Below, in pieces: positions 19,004 through 26,536 of a stretch of 64,000 bases of DNA; the stretch's first letter is position 1; every line of letters begins with the position of its first letter. Location of the stretch: assembly GCF_003850045.1 (NCBI RefSeq), contig NZ_RQJX01000005.1:1-64000 (forward strand), given 5' to 3'. A program made the position numbers and the translations under genes. Source of the stretch: Aeromicrobium camelliae (GTDB lineage Bacteria > Actinomycetota > Actinomycetes > Propionibacteriales > Nocardioidaceae). The notes below the pieces were generated by a model, which did no database searches, was not told where the DNA came from, and worked only from the letters and a program-made list of their open reading frames with translations.

Positions 19004-19863
19004 CCTCCTCGCTCCCACCCGGGGCGGGCCGCACGCTCAGCGCCCGCCAGCTCGAGCGCAACGCCTATCGGCAGCGTCGCTCGCGGCGCCGCGTCACGGT
19101 CGCCGCCGTCTCCACGGTGGTCGTGCTCGGCCTGATGCTCGTCGTGGTGGTCAACGCCCCGGGCTGGGAGCGGGTCCAGGCGACGTACTTCGACTGGCGC
19201 CACGCGCGTGAGTCGTTCCCTGCGATCGTCGACGCCTTCTTGCTGAACATCCGGCTGTTCCTCACCATCGAGCTGCTGGTGCTCGCGCTCGCGCTGCTGG
19301 TCGCGGTGGTGCGGGTCATCCCCTCGCCCGCGCTGACCCCGTTGAAGATCCTGGCGGCGCTCTACACCGATGTGTTCCGCGGCATCCCGACGCTGCTCGT
19401 CGTGCTGCTCGTCGGTTTCGGCGTGCCGGCGCTCAACCTCAGCGGTCTGCCGACCAGCCTGTTCTGGCTCGGCGTCATCGCCCTGACGTTGAGCTATGGC
19501 GCGTACGTCGCCGAGGTGTTGCGGGCGGGCCTCGTCTCGATCCATCCCACGCAGTGGGCCAGCGGACGGGCCCTGGGCATGAGCTACGGCCAGACCTTGC
19601 GGCACATCGTCCTGCCGCAAGCGGTCCGCCGGGTCGCGCCGCCGCTCATCAACGACTTCGTCTCGTTGCAGAAGGACACCGCGCTGCTGTCCACCATCGG
19701 TCTCGTCGAGGCGCTGCGTGCCGCGCAGGTCTACTCGGCGAAGACCTTCAACTTCACGTCGCTGTGCATCGCCGCGCTGTTCTTCATCGTCGTGACCATC
19801 CCGCTCGCGCGATTCACCGACTGGCTCACGATCCGCTCCCTGCGGCGCGAGAACGGGATCTGA
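19000..19863 (+). CDS. Polar amino acid ABC transporter permease
   Basis: 287 residues. A basic cytoplasmic N-tail (about 45 residues) precedes five or six membrane helices. The HisM/GlnP family signature is visible: TDVFRGIPTLLVVLL, SYGAYVAEVLRAGLVSI, and the EAA loop RALGMSYGQTLRHIVLPQAVRRVAPPLIN that contacts the ATPase. It forms the membrane channel, probably as a homodimer because the operon has only one permease. The GTG at 19000 overlaps the stop of the binding-protein gene (GTGA), so translation is coupled; an in-frame ATG further upstream lies inside that gene. Confidence 0.93.
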   Translation: MTSSLPPGAGRTLSARQLERNAYRQRRSRRRVTVAAVSTVVVLGLMLVVVVNAPGWERVQATYFDWRHARESFPAIVDAFLLNIRLFLTIELLVLALALLVAVVRVIPSPALTPLKILAALYTDVFRGIPTLLVVLLVGFGVPALNLSGLPTSLFWLGVIALTLSYGAYVAEVLRAGLVSIHPTQWASGRALGMSYGQTLRHIVLPQAVRRVAPPLINDFVSLQKDTALLSTIGLVEALRAAQVYSAKTFNFTSLCIAALFFIVVTIPLARFTDWLTIRSLRRENGI

Positions 19864-19864
19864 C

Positions 19865-20593
19865 ATGCTGCGGATCAACGGACTGACCAAGGCGTTCGGG
19901 GAGAACGTGGTTCTCGACGGCATCGACCTCGAGGTCGCGCGCGGCGAGGTCGTGTGCCTCATCGGCGCGTCCGGCTCGGGCAAGTCAACGCTCCTACGCT
20001 GTCTGGATCTGCTCGAGGTGACCGACGACGGCGACATCTGGCTCGACGGCGAAGAACTCACCGACCCGGCGATCGACGTCGACCGCGCGCGGCGCGAGAT
20101 CGGCATGGTCTTCCAGGCGTACAACCTCTTCCCGCATCTGAGCGTCCTCGACAACGTGACGATCGGCCCCCGGCGCGTGCTGAGGCAGTCCAAGGCGGAC
20201 GCCGAGCGTCGTGCCCACGCGCTTCTCGACCGCATCGGCCTGAACGGCAAGGCGGACGCGTATCCGGACGCCTTGTCGGGTGGTCAGCAGCAGCGGGTCG
20301 CGCTCATCCGCGCCGTCGCGATGCAGCCGAAGCTGCTGCTGCTCGACGAGGTGACCGCCGCCCTCGACCCGATGCTGGTCGGCGAGGTGCTCGACGTCGT
20401 GCGCGACCTCAAGAACGAGGGCCACACGATCGTCATGGCCACCCACGAGATGGCGTTCGCGCGCGAGTGCGCCGATCGCGTCGTGTTCCTCTCCGGTGGC
20501 GTGCTGATCGAGGAGGGGACCCCCGAGCAGATCTTCACCGCACCGCGCGATCCCCGGACACGCGAGTTCCTGGCCCGGTACCTGCCGAGCTGA
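19865..20593 (+). CDS. Polar amino acid ABC transporter ATP-binding protein
   Basis: 242 residues, the usual length. It contains Walker A GASGSGKST near residue 38, the Q-loop FQAYNLFPHLSVLDN typical for amino acid importers (GlnQ/HisP class), signature LSGGQQQRVAL, Walker B LLLLDEVTAALD and switch His in THEMAFARE. Note that the Walker B segment reads DEVTAALDP where most members have DEPTSALDP; the catalytic Glu is kept. It powers the import system of the two preceding genes, one base after the permease stop codon. Confidence 0.95.
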   Translation: MLRINGLTKAFGENVVLDGIDLEVARGEVVCLIGASGSGKSTLLRCLDLLEVTDDGDIWLDGEELTDPAIDVDRARREIGMVFQAYNLFPHLSVLDNVTIGPRRVLRQSKADAERRAHALLDRIGLNGKADAYPDALSGGQQQRVALIRAVAMQPKLLLLDEVTAALDPMLVGEVLDVVRDLKNEGHTIVMATHEMAFARECADRVVFLSGGVLIEEGTPEQIFTAPRDPRTREFLARYLPS

Positions 20594-20596
20594 CCC

Positions 20597-21310
20597 TCAC
20601 CGCATGACGCGGGCGAGGAACGCGCGGGTCGCGGCGAGCGTCTCCTGGGCGGCCTCGAGCCGGAGGTCGAACTGGAACTCGTGCTGCAGGGCCGGCGTGT
20701 AGTCGTCGGGCCAGAACATCGTGGTCACGTCCACGCCCGCGGCGGTCAGCCGTTCGGCGAACGCCTTGCCTTGGGGAGTGAGCGGGTCAGCGTTGCCGCC
20801 GGTGACGAGGGTCGGTGGGTACGAGGGGCCCACCTGCGCAGCGACCGAGGCGTCATGCACGTGCGGTTCGTCGAACGACGAGGTGGCGAAGTAGGCGCGA
20901 CCGATCGTCCGGATGAACCAGCCCTCGACTCCGTGGGCATCCTCAAGTAGTTCGGGCAGTTGCGGGCCACAGTGCGAGATGACGCCGCGCAACTGGTGGG
21001 CGGCGACGGTCGGCTCGACGCCGATGCGTGCGGCGTACGAGGGGTCGGTGATGGCGATCGCGAGCTGGGCGCTGATCTGCGCGCCGGCCGAGTCGCCGGC
21101 GAGCACCAGCCGGTCGATGTCGACGTGGACCTCGTCGGCGTGTTCGGTGAGCCAGCTGAGCGCGGCCCCGACCTGCCGCAGCGGCAGGGGATAGCGCGCT
21201 GCCGGAGCCAGAGCGTAGTCCACCGCGACGACGGTGTATCCCTCGGCGGCCAGGATCTTGGCGTAGGGCTCGACATCGGCGGTCGAGCCCGCGACCCAGC
21301 CGCCACCCAA
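20597..21310 (-). pseudogene. 5'-truncated alpha/beta hydrolase (HSL-family esterase)
   Basis: 237 residues corresponding to the catalytic part of a hormone-sensitive-lipase-type esterase: GGGWVAGS (oxyanion hole), AVDYALAPAARYPLP, nucleophile elbow LAGDSAGAQIS, NADPLTPQG with the acid, and a C-terminal His in HEFQFD. The family normally has HGGGW and about 60-80 residues before it; here the His is replaced by Leu (TTG) and no upstream coding sequence is found. The missing part is replaced by a long palindrome (21328-21384) and repeats, so an insertion or deletion has probably removed the 5' end. Expression from the TTG codon cannot be excluded. Confidence 0.7.
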
Positions 21311-21327
21311 CCCCGCTTCCCTCCCCG

Positions 21328-21472
21328 CGAGTGGCGCAGTCTGGGGCCGTTCCGCTCCGAAACACCCCCAGACTGCGCCACTCGGTATTCACTTTGCGCC
21401 ACTCGGCGAGGTGGGAACAGCGGCGAGCGGGCCCGGCGGCGAGCGCGGTGCCGGCCGGCGCGCGCCACTCGG
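21328..21472. repeat. 19-bp perfect palindrome plus dispersed GCGCCACTCGG copies
   Basis: The arms 21328-21346 (CGAGTGGCGCAGTCTGGGG) and 21366-21384 are perfect inverted copies with a 19-nt loop. The terminal 11-mer GCGCCACTCGG recurs in direct orientation at 21375-21385, 21396-21406 and 21462-21472. The stretch between the esterase remnant and the flavin reductase (21311-21489) holds nothing else. It sits at the 3' end of the ssu operon, so it could serve as its terminator as well. Confidence 0.7.
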
Positions 21473-21489
21473 CGACCAGGCCGGCGCGG

Positions 21490-21981
21490 TCAGAAGGCCT
21501 GGTGCGTGCCGAACGTGCGCTGCCAGTAGCTCAGCGGGCGCCCTCCCGCGGCCTCCGCCGCGACCACGTCTCCGAGGACGAGCATGTGGTCGCCCGCGGG
21601 GACGAGGCTGCTGACGTCGGCGAGCACCCACGCGTGCGCGTCGGCCAGTCGCGGAGCGCCGGCGTCGTCCCAAGGGATGTCGGCGAAGCGATCGTGCACG
21701 TCCTTACTGAACCGCAACGCGATCTGATCCTGATGCGCTGACAGCACGTTCACGCCGAAGGTGCCACCGCGGCTCAGCCGGGCCAACAGGCTCGAGGTGC
21801 GAGCCAGTGACAGCAGCACCATGGGCGGGTCCATCGACAGTGACATGACGCCGCTCATCGTCGTCCCGTGCGGACGGCCGCCTCCCGACGACGTGGTCAC
21901 GACGCACAGCCCGGTGGTGAGGTTGGCCATCGCCTGTCGCAGCCCTGCCTGCACGCCAGGATCGGCACGCGTCACGGTCAC
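21490..21981 (-). CDS. Flavin reductase (FMN reductase, DIM6/NTAB type)
   Basis: 163 residues of the flavin reductase family that supplies FMNH2 to two-component monooxygenases. Typical segments are LTTGLCVVTTSSGGGRPHGTTMSGV split over the flavin-binding strand, SMDPPMVLLSLARTSSL, and FGVNVLSAHQDQIALRFS. It is the last gene of the ssu operon and is expected to reduce flavin for the SsuD enzyme beside it, taking the place of the non-homologous SsuE. The GTG at 21981 overlaps the ssuD stop codon (GTGA); the next in-frame GTG is at 21975. Confidence 0.88.
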   Translation of the reverse strand: MTVTRADPGVQAGLRQAMANLTTGLCVVTTSSGGGRPHGTTMSGVMSLSMDPPMVLLSLARTSSLLARLSRGGTFGVNVLSAHQDQIALRFSKDVHDRFADIPWDDAGAPRLADAHAWVLADVSSLVPAGDHMLVLGDVVAAEAAGGRPLSYWQRTFGTHQAF

Positions 21982-23108
21982 GACACCACCCCGCGTTTCT
22001 GAAGAATCGGGCGCACGCCCTCGGCGAACCAGTACGCCTCCTCCACATGCGGGTAGCCCGAGAGGATGAACTCGTCGATGCCGAGCGCGTGATACTCCTC
22101 GATGAGCGAGGCGACCTCCGCGTGCGAACCGACCAAGGCCGTGCCCGCGCCGCCACGCACGAGGCCCACCCCAGCCCACAGCCCCGGCGAGATCTCGAGC
22201 GCGCGTGCGTCGCGTGCGTGGCGCGCTCCGGCGTGGAGTTCACGCATGCGCTGTTGGCCCACCGATTCTGACTTCGCCAGGGCGGCCTGGGCCTGCTCGA
22301 TGTGCGCCGGGTCGAGGCCGTCGATCAGCGTCTGAGCTTCCGCCCACGCTCGCTCGCTGGTGTCGCGCGTCAGGACGTGAAGCCGGATGCCGAACCGCAG
22401 CTCGCGGCCCTCCTCCTTGGCCAGCCCGCGTACCCAGTCGAGCTTCTCCGCGACCTGAGCCGGCGGTTCGCCCCACGTGAGGTACACGTCGGCGTGACGC
22501 GCGGCGACGGGGCCGGCCGGCGCCGACGACCCGCCGAAGTAGAGCCGCGGAAGCGGATCGGGAGCCTGGCGCGTCCGCGCGTCCACGACGTCGTAGTAGT
22601 CGCCGGAGAAGTCGAACCCTCCCTGCCACGCGCCCCGCAGCACCGAGAGGAACTCGTCGGTCCGCGCGTAACGTTCCGCAGCGGTCAGCCGGTCGCCGAA
22701 GCGCGCCTGTTCGTCGGGCTCGCCGCCGGTGACGACGTTGAGCAACAGCCGACCGCGCGAGTGGCGCTGGAAGGTCGCCGCCATCTGCGCCGCGAGCGTC
22801 GGCGCGATCGCTCCGGGCCGGAACGCGACGAGGAACTTCAGCCGCTCGGTCTCGCGCAGCAGCGCGGCCGTGGTCAGCCAGGCGTCCTCGCACCACGTGC
22901 CGGTCGGGGTCAGAACGCCCTCGAAACCCAGGAGTTCGGCGGTGCGCGCCACCTGCGCGAGGTACTCGATGTCAGGCTCGCGGAAGGCGGCTGCGGTCCC
23001 GACGTCCGCCGTCGGGACGCCGATCCCGCGAGGCACGCTGTGACCGCCGCCGACGAGGGTGCGCCCGTCGCCTGTGGTGGGCAGGAACCAGTGGGTGCTG
23101 ATGCTCAT
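21978..23108 (-). CDS. ssuD: FMNH2-dependent alkanesulfonate monooxygenase
   Basis: 376 residues of the bacterial luciferase-like barrel, matching SsuD: STHWFLPTTGDGR at the start, GFEGVLTPTGTWCEDAWL near residue 62, FLVAFRPGAIAPTLAAQMAAT split over the FMN site, and LLLNVVTGGEPDEQARFGD. It cleaves C-S bonds of alkanesulfonates using FMNH2 and oxygen, releasing sulfite for assimilation. Cysteine of GTWCEDAW corresponds to the conserved active-site-loop Cys. It lies 1 base after ssuA and overlaps the flavin reductase. Confidence 0.93.
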   Translation of the reverse strand: MSISTHWFLPTTGDGRTLVGGGHSVPRGIGVPTADVGTAAAFREPDIEYLAQVARTAELLGFEGVLTPTGTWCEDAWLTTAALLRETERLKFLVAFRPGAIAPTLAAQMAATFQRHSRGRLLLNVVTGGEPDEQARFGDRLTAAERYARTDEFLSVLRGAWQGGFDFSGDYYDVVDARTRQAPDPLPRLYFGGSSAPAGPVAARHADVYLTWGEPPAQVAEKLDWVRGLAKEEGRELRFGIRLHVLTRDTSERAWAEAQTLIDGLDPAHIEQAQAALAKSESVGQQRMRELHAGARHARDARALEISPGLWAGVGLVRGGAGTALVGSHAEVASLIEEYHALGIDEFILSGYPHVEEAYWFAEGVRPILQKRGVVS

Positions 23109-23109
23109 G

Positions 23110-24123
23110 TCAGTTCTCCTTCGTGGTGGCGAGGACGGCGTCGTCGAACCGGTCGATGAAGTAGCTGCCTAGGTCGACGTCCTGGCGCGTGAGTTGGCCC
23201 TGCTCGGTGAAGGCGTCCCACATCTCCTGCTCGGACGGGACGGCGTCGCTGACGGCGATGGGCTGGTAATCGCGTCGTTCGATCGCGCGCCGGGTGACCT
23301 CCGACGGCAGGCCGGTCTCGGCCGCCCAGGCGTCCGCCCACTCGTCGGGGTGGTCGTTGGCCCACTGTTGCGCCCGTGCGATGCGCGTGAGGTAGTCCTC
23401 GATGGCCGCGGACGTCGCGGGGTCCTCGAGGGCGGCGTCGGAGGCCACCTGGAAGCCGATCCCGTTCACGACGCCCTCGCCGCTGGTCAGAATCCGCGCC
23501 TGGGCCGTCAACTCGGCCTGCGCCGTGAACGGGTCCCAGATCGCCCACGCATCGACGTGGCCTCCGGTGAAGGCCGCCAGCGCCTCGGTGGGCTGTAGAA
23601 AGACGGGCTCGATGTCGTCCCAGCCGAGTCCGGCCTTCTCCAGCTGTGCGAGCAGGTGGTAGTTCGCCGAACTGCCCTTGGCGACGGCGACCTTCTTGCC
23701 CGCGAGGTCGGCGACCGAGGAGACCGGGGAGTCCTCCTTCACGACGATGGCGTCGCTGTGGGCTCCCTGGCGCGACGCCTGGACGACCTTGAGGTCCTTG
23801 TCCTGATCGATCGCGAACAGCGGTGGGGTGTTCCCGACGCCACCGAGATCGACCGCGGCCGTGTGCACGGCATCGAGCAGCGGCGGCCCGGACGTGAACG
23901 GCTTGAACTCGATCGCGTACTCGACCTCGTCGAGTTGACCCGAAGCGGTGAGCAGCGCCTGCGACCCACCCTTCTGGTCGCCGACCACGAGGGTGACGGC
24001 GGAGAGGTCGATGCTGCCGTCCTCGCCGATCGCGTCGGCGTTGGAGGTGCCGCAGCCTGTCAGGAGCGCGAGCACGGCCGTGGCGGACAGCAGGGCGGTG
24101 GTGCGGTGGTTGCGGTGCCTCAT
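23110..24123 (-). CDS. ssuA: Aliphatic sulfonate ABC transporter substrate-binding lipoprotein
   Basis: 337 residues with an N-terminal signal and lipobox (LALLTGCG), hence a lipoprotein. The mature part is a NMT1/SsuA-like receptor: VTLVVGDQKGGSQALL, PPLLDAVHTAAVDLGGVGNTPPLFA split across the hinge, and VDAWAIWDPFTAQAE. It captures alkanesulfonates for the SsuBC importer. The ATG at 24123 overlaps the ssuB stop by 4 bp (ATGA). Confidence 0.92.
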   Translation of the reverse strand: MRHRNHRTTALLSATAVLALLTGCGTSNADAIGEDGSIDLSAVTLVVGDQKGGSQALLTASGQLDEVEYAIEFKPFTSGPPLLDAVHTAAVDLGGVGNTPPLFAIDQDKDLKVVQASRQGAHSDAIVVKEDSPVSSVADLAGKKVAVAKGSSANYHLLAQLEKAGLGWDDIEPVFLQPTEALAAFTGGHVDAWAIWDPFTAQAELTAQARILTSGEGVVNGIGFQVASDAALEDPATSAAIEDYLTRIARAQQWANDHPDEWADAWAAETGLPSEVTRRAIERRDYQPIAVSDAVPSEQEMWDAFTEQGQLTRQDVDLGSYFIDRFDDAVLATTKEN

Positions 24124-24860
24124 GCGGTGACCCTTCCTGGGAGTTCGACGCCGAGCTGGGCGAGCAGGCGCTCGCGATGCTCGACGAGATCGGGGGAGTG
24201 GAGATCGCGCGGGCGCGCGGAGCGGACGGCGATGTCGAGGGCGATCCGGCCCTGGTCGAGGACGATGACCCGGTCGGCGAGGGTGAGGGCCTCGTCGACG
24301 TCGTGCGTGACGAGGAGGACCGCCGGACGGTGGCGGGCCCACACGTCGAGGACCAGCGCGTGCATCTCGATACGGGTGAGGGCGTCCAGCGCGCTGAACG
24401 GCTCGTCGAGCAGGAGCAGCTCCGGTTCGCGGACGAGGGCGCGGGCCAGGGACGCTCGTTGCGCCTGCCCGCCCGACAGGGTGACCGGCCAGACGGACGC
24501 CTTCTCGGTCAGGCCGACCTCCGCGAGAGCTGAGCGTGCCCGGTCGCGGCGCTCGGTGCGCGTCCCCTCGCGGAGTGCGAGTTCGACGTTGCGGCCGACC
24601 CGCCGCCAGGGAAACAGGCGGGGTTCCTGGAAGGCCACGGAGACGGTACCGGGCACGGTCACCTGCCCTGCGTCGGGCCGATCGAGACCGGCGAGGAGAC
24701 GTAAGAGGGTCGATTTTCCCGAGCCGCTGCGGCCGAGCAGGGCGACGAGTTCGCCCGGCACGAGGTCGAGGTGGAGGTCGTCGAGCACCGGCGTGCCGCC
24801 GAAGCTGCGGCGCACGCCGCGGACCGTCGCGGTGGGTGGCGGGATCAGCCGAGTCGCCAT
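24120..24860 (-). CDS. ssuB: Aliphatic sulfonate ABC transporter ATP-binding protein
   Basis: 246 residues: Walker A GRSGSGKST near residue 43, Q-loop AFQEPRLFPWRRV (characteristic of the Ssu/Tau/nitrate class), signature LSGGQAQRASL, Walker B LLLLDEPFSALD, and switch His in VTHDVDEAL. It energises sulfonate import with SsuC and SsuA. The ATG at 24860 lies 16 bases inside the end of ssuC, a larger overlap than elsewhere in the operon, but the only start that keeps the whole first strand. Confidence 0.95.
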   Translation of the reverse strand: MATRLIPPPTATVRGVRRSFGGTPVLDDLHLDLVPGELVALLGRSGSGKSTLLRLLAGLDRPDAGQVTVPGTVSVAFQEPRLFPWRRVGRNVELALREGTRTERRDRARSALAEVGLTEKASVWPVTLSGGQAQRASLARALVREPELLLLDEPFSALDALTRIEMHALVLDVWARHRPAVLLVTHDVDEALTLADRVIVLDQGRIALDIAVRSARPRDLHSPDLVEHRERLLAQLGVELPGRVTA

Positions 24861-25639
24861 TGCAGAGCCTTCCTTTCGATGGAGCGGACGAGAGCGTCGG
24901 TCGCGAGGCCGAGCAGGCCGTAGATGAGCAGCCCGCCGACCATCTCGTCGGTGCGGCCGAAGCTGGCGGCGTCGGAGACCAGGTAGCCGATGCCGCTGGT
25001 GGTGTTGATCTGTTCGGCGACGATGAGCGAGAGCCAGGCGACGCCGAGGCTGAGGCGCAACCCGATGAGAATCGACGGAAGCGCCGACGGGAGGATCACC
25101 TGGCGCAGTCGTTCGGCGGCGGAGAGTCCGAGCACGCGGGCGGTGTCGAGGAACTTGGGATCGACGCCGCGGATACCGCCGACGGTGTTCACGTAGAGCG
25201 GGAAGGCGACGCCGAGCGCGATCAGTGCGATCTTCGGCGTCTCGTCGATGCCGAACCACAGCACGAACAGCGGGAGCAAACCGAAGTGCGGGAGGGTCCG
25301 CAGCATCTGCATGGGCGGGTCGATCGCGTTCTCGCCCGCCCGGGACAGGCCGGCGAGGACGGCGAGCAGGATGCCGACGGAAGCACCGAGCGCGAAGCCC
25401 GCGAGGACGCGCTGAACGGAGATGCCGACGGCGTCGGCGAGGCGGCCGTCCGCGACCATCGTCCAGAGCGCGTCGAACACGGCCGTGGGAGGGGCCAGGG
25501 TCTCCACCGGAAGGAGGCCGGTCGTCGAGGCGAGCTGCCACGCGAGCAGCAGCACGAGCGGGCTGATGGCTCGGTGCCAGCCGCGTTGTCGGCGCTCGCT
25601 CCGGGGGAGCGAGGTGGTGAGAGGAGCGGTGGTTGCCAT
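24845..25639 (-). CDS. ssuC: Aliphatic sulfonate ABC transporter permease
   Basis: 264 residues with about six membrane helices and the BPD_transp_1 EAA loop VLGLSAAERLRQVILPSALPSILIG split over the cytoplasmic loop. LRTLPHFGLLPLFVLWFGI is the typical SsuC/TauC motif. It is the first gene of the leftward operon ssuC-ssuB-ssuA-ssuD-flavin reductase, in which every junction overlaps or abuts. No ribosome site is evident; GTCAG (25644-25648) and CTGAC (25657-25661) form a small inverted repeat just upstream that might be an operator for sulfur-source control. Confidence 0.92.
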   Translation of the reverse strand: MATTAPLTTSLPRSERRQRGWHRAISPLVLLLAWQLASTTGLLPVETLAPPTAVFDALWTMVADGRLADAVGISVQRVLAGFALGASVGILLAVLAGLSRAGENAIDPPMQMLRTLPHFGLLPLFVLWFGIDETPKIALIALGVAFPLYVNTVGGIRGVDPKFLDTARVLGLSAAERLRQVILPSALPSILIGLRLSLGVAWLSLIVAEQINTTSGIGYLVSDAASFGRTDEMVGGLLIYGLLGLATDALVRSIERKALQWRLG

Positions 25640-25684
25640 GTGCGTCAGGTTGGCAACTGACCACCCCTGACAGCGGGCTGCTCA

Positions 25685-25745
25685 CCCAGTGGCCCGGCGG
25701 CCCCAGTCGCCCGGTTTCGTGCTAGCGGCGCGAGCCGCCACTGGG
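25685..25745. repeat. 9-bp inverted repeat upstream of ssuC
   Basis: CCCAGTGGC (25685-25693) and GCCACTGGG (25737-25745) are inverted copies separated by 43 nt of GC-rich sequence with further weak pairing. It may be a regulatory stem or one more intergenic hairpin. Confidence 0.35.
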
Positions 25746-25760
25746 CGAACGACGCAGAAA

Positions 25761-25798
25761 TGGCCGTGATCACCGGGCTTTCCCGGTGATCACGGCCA
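25761..25798 (-). terminator. Strong terminator of the coiled-coil membrane protein gene
   Basis: A perfect 17-bp stem (25761-25777 with 25782-25798, core GGCCGTGATCACCGGG) and a CTTT loop. On the minus strand it is followed by TTTCTG, so it ends transcription of the gene at 25825 before it reaches the ssu promoter. Confidence 0.85.
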
Positions 25799-25824
25799 GT
25801 TCATGCGGTCGTGTGAGAGAGACG

Positions 25825-26412
25825 TCAGCGGGGCTCGGTGCCGGGATCGCGGCGCGCGTGCCGCGGGTCGGCGCCGTCGTCGACGATCTCCTCTTCGCGC
25901 ACATAGCGCGCGTCGCCGGTCGGGCGCGGGTCGCCAGCACCGGGCGTATCGGTCGTACCCGCCGTGCCTGCGGCACCCGCGCTGCCGGTCTGATCGGCCG
26001 CGTCACGCGGGTGCGCGTCGGGCTGCCCTTCGCGTCGCGTCGCGTGATCAGTTCCCGCGTCGGGGTCGATGTGCTCGGCCTTGCGCAGCTTGTCGGTCGC
26101 CGACTCGTGCCGCTCGGCGGCGTCGTGGCGCAGACCCTCGGCTTTGGCCTCGAGCCGCTCCGCCTCGAGCCGTGCCTGGTCGGCGTCGGCGCGCGCGCTC
26201 GTCGCCTCGGCCTCCGTGCGCTGCACGTGGATACGTTCCTCCTGGGCGGACTGCCGGAGTTCGGCCGCCTTCTCGCGCTTGCGCCGTTCCTCCTCGAGCC
26301 TGCGCTGCTCCTTGGCGCGGCGAGAACCGCGCATTGCCGCCACGAGTCCGATCAGCAGCAGGATCACCACCACGGCGATCAGAACCCATACCCACCACTG
26401 CACGTCGTTCAT
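25825..26412 (-). CDS. Single-span membrane protein with long charged coiled coil
   Basis: 195 residues, function unknown. One N-terminal transmembrane helix (VWVLIAVVVILLLIGLVAA, residues 8-26) is followed by about 85 residues of Arg/Glu/Lys-rich heptad-like sequence (RRAKEQRRLEEERRKREK onwards), and then a disordered, Ala/Gly/Thr/Asp-rich tail. The layout is that of small actinobacterial membrane-anchored scaffolds; the coiled coil would lie in the cytoplasm if the positive residues follow the helix. GAGGAG precedes the ATG at 26412. It ends at a strong terminator and stands alone. Confidence 0.75.
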   Translation of the reverse strand: MNDVQWWVWVLIAVVVILLLIGLVAAMRGSRRAKEQRRLEEERRKREKAAELRQSAQEERIHVQRTEAEATSARADADQARLEAERLEAKAEGLRHDAAERHESATDKLRKAEHIDPDAGTDHATRREGQPDAHPRDAADQTGSAGAAGTAGTTDTPGAGDPRPTGDARYVREEEIVDDGADPRHARRDPGTEPR

Positions 26413-26536
26413 GTCGTTCTCCTCTCGGCCAGTCGAGCGCGCCCGGTGACGCGTCGTCCACCCCTACGTCCTTGGTACCGCACCTGAGCGGTCCGTGCCG
26501 GGTGACGACGTGCGCTGACCAGCGCGAGGAGGTGGA

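Noticed and set aside
25644-25661. S-box or other sulfur riboswitch upstream of ssuC
   Set aside because: The only structure near the start is a 5-bp inverted repeat; there is no room for an aptamer between it and the terminator at 25761-25798.
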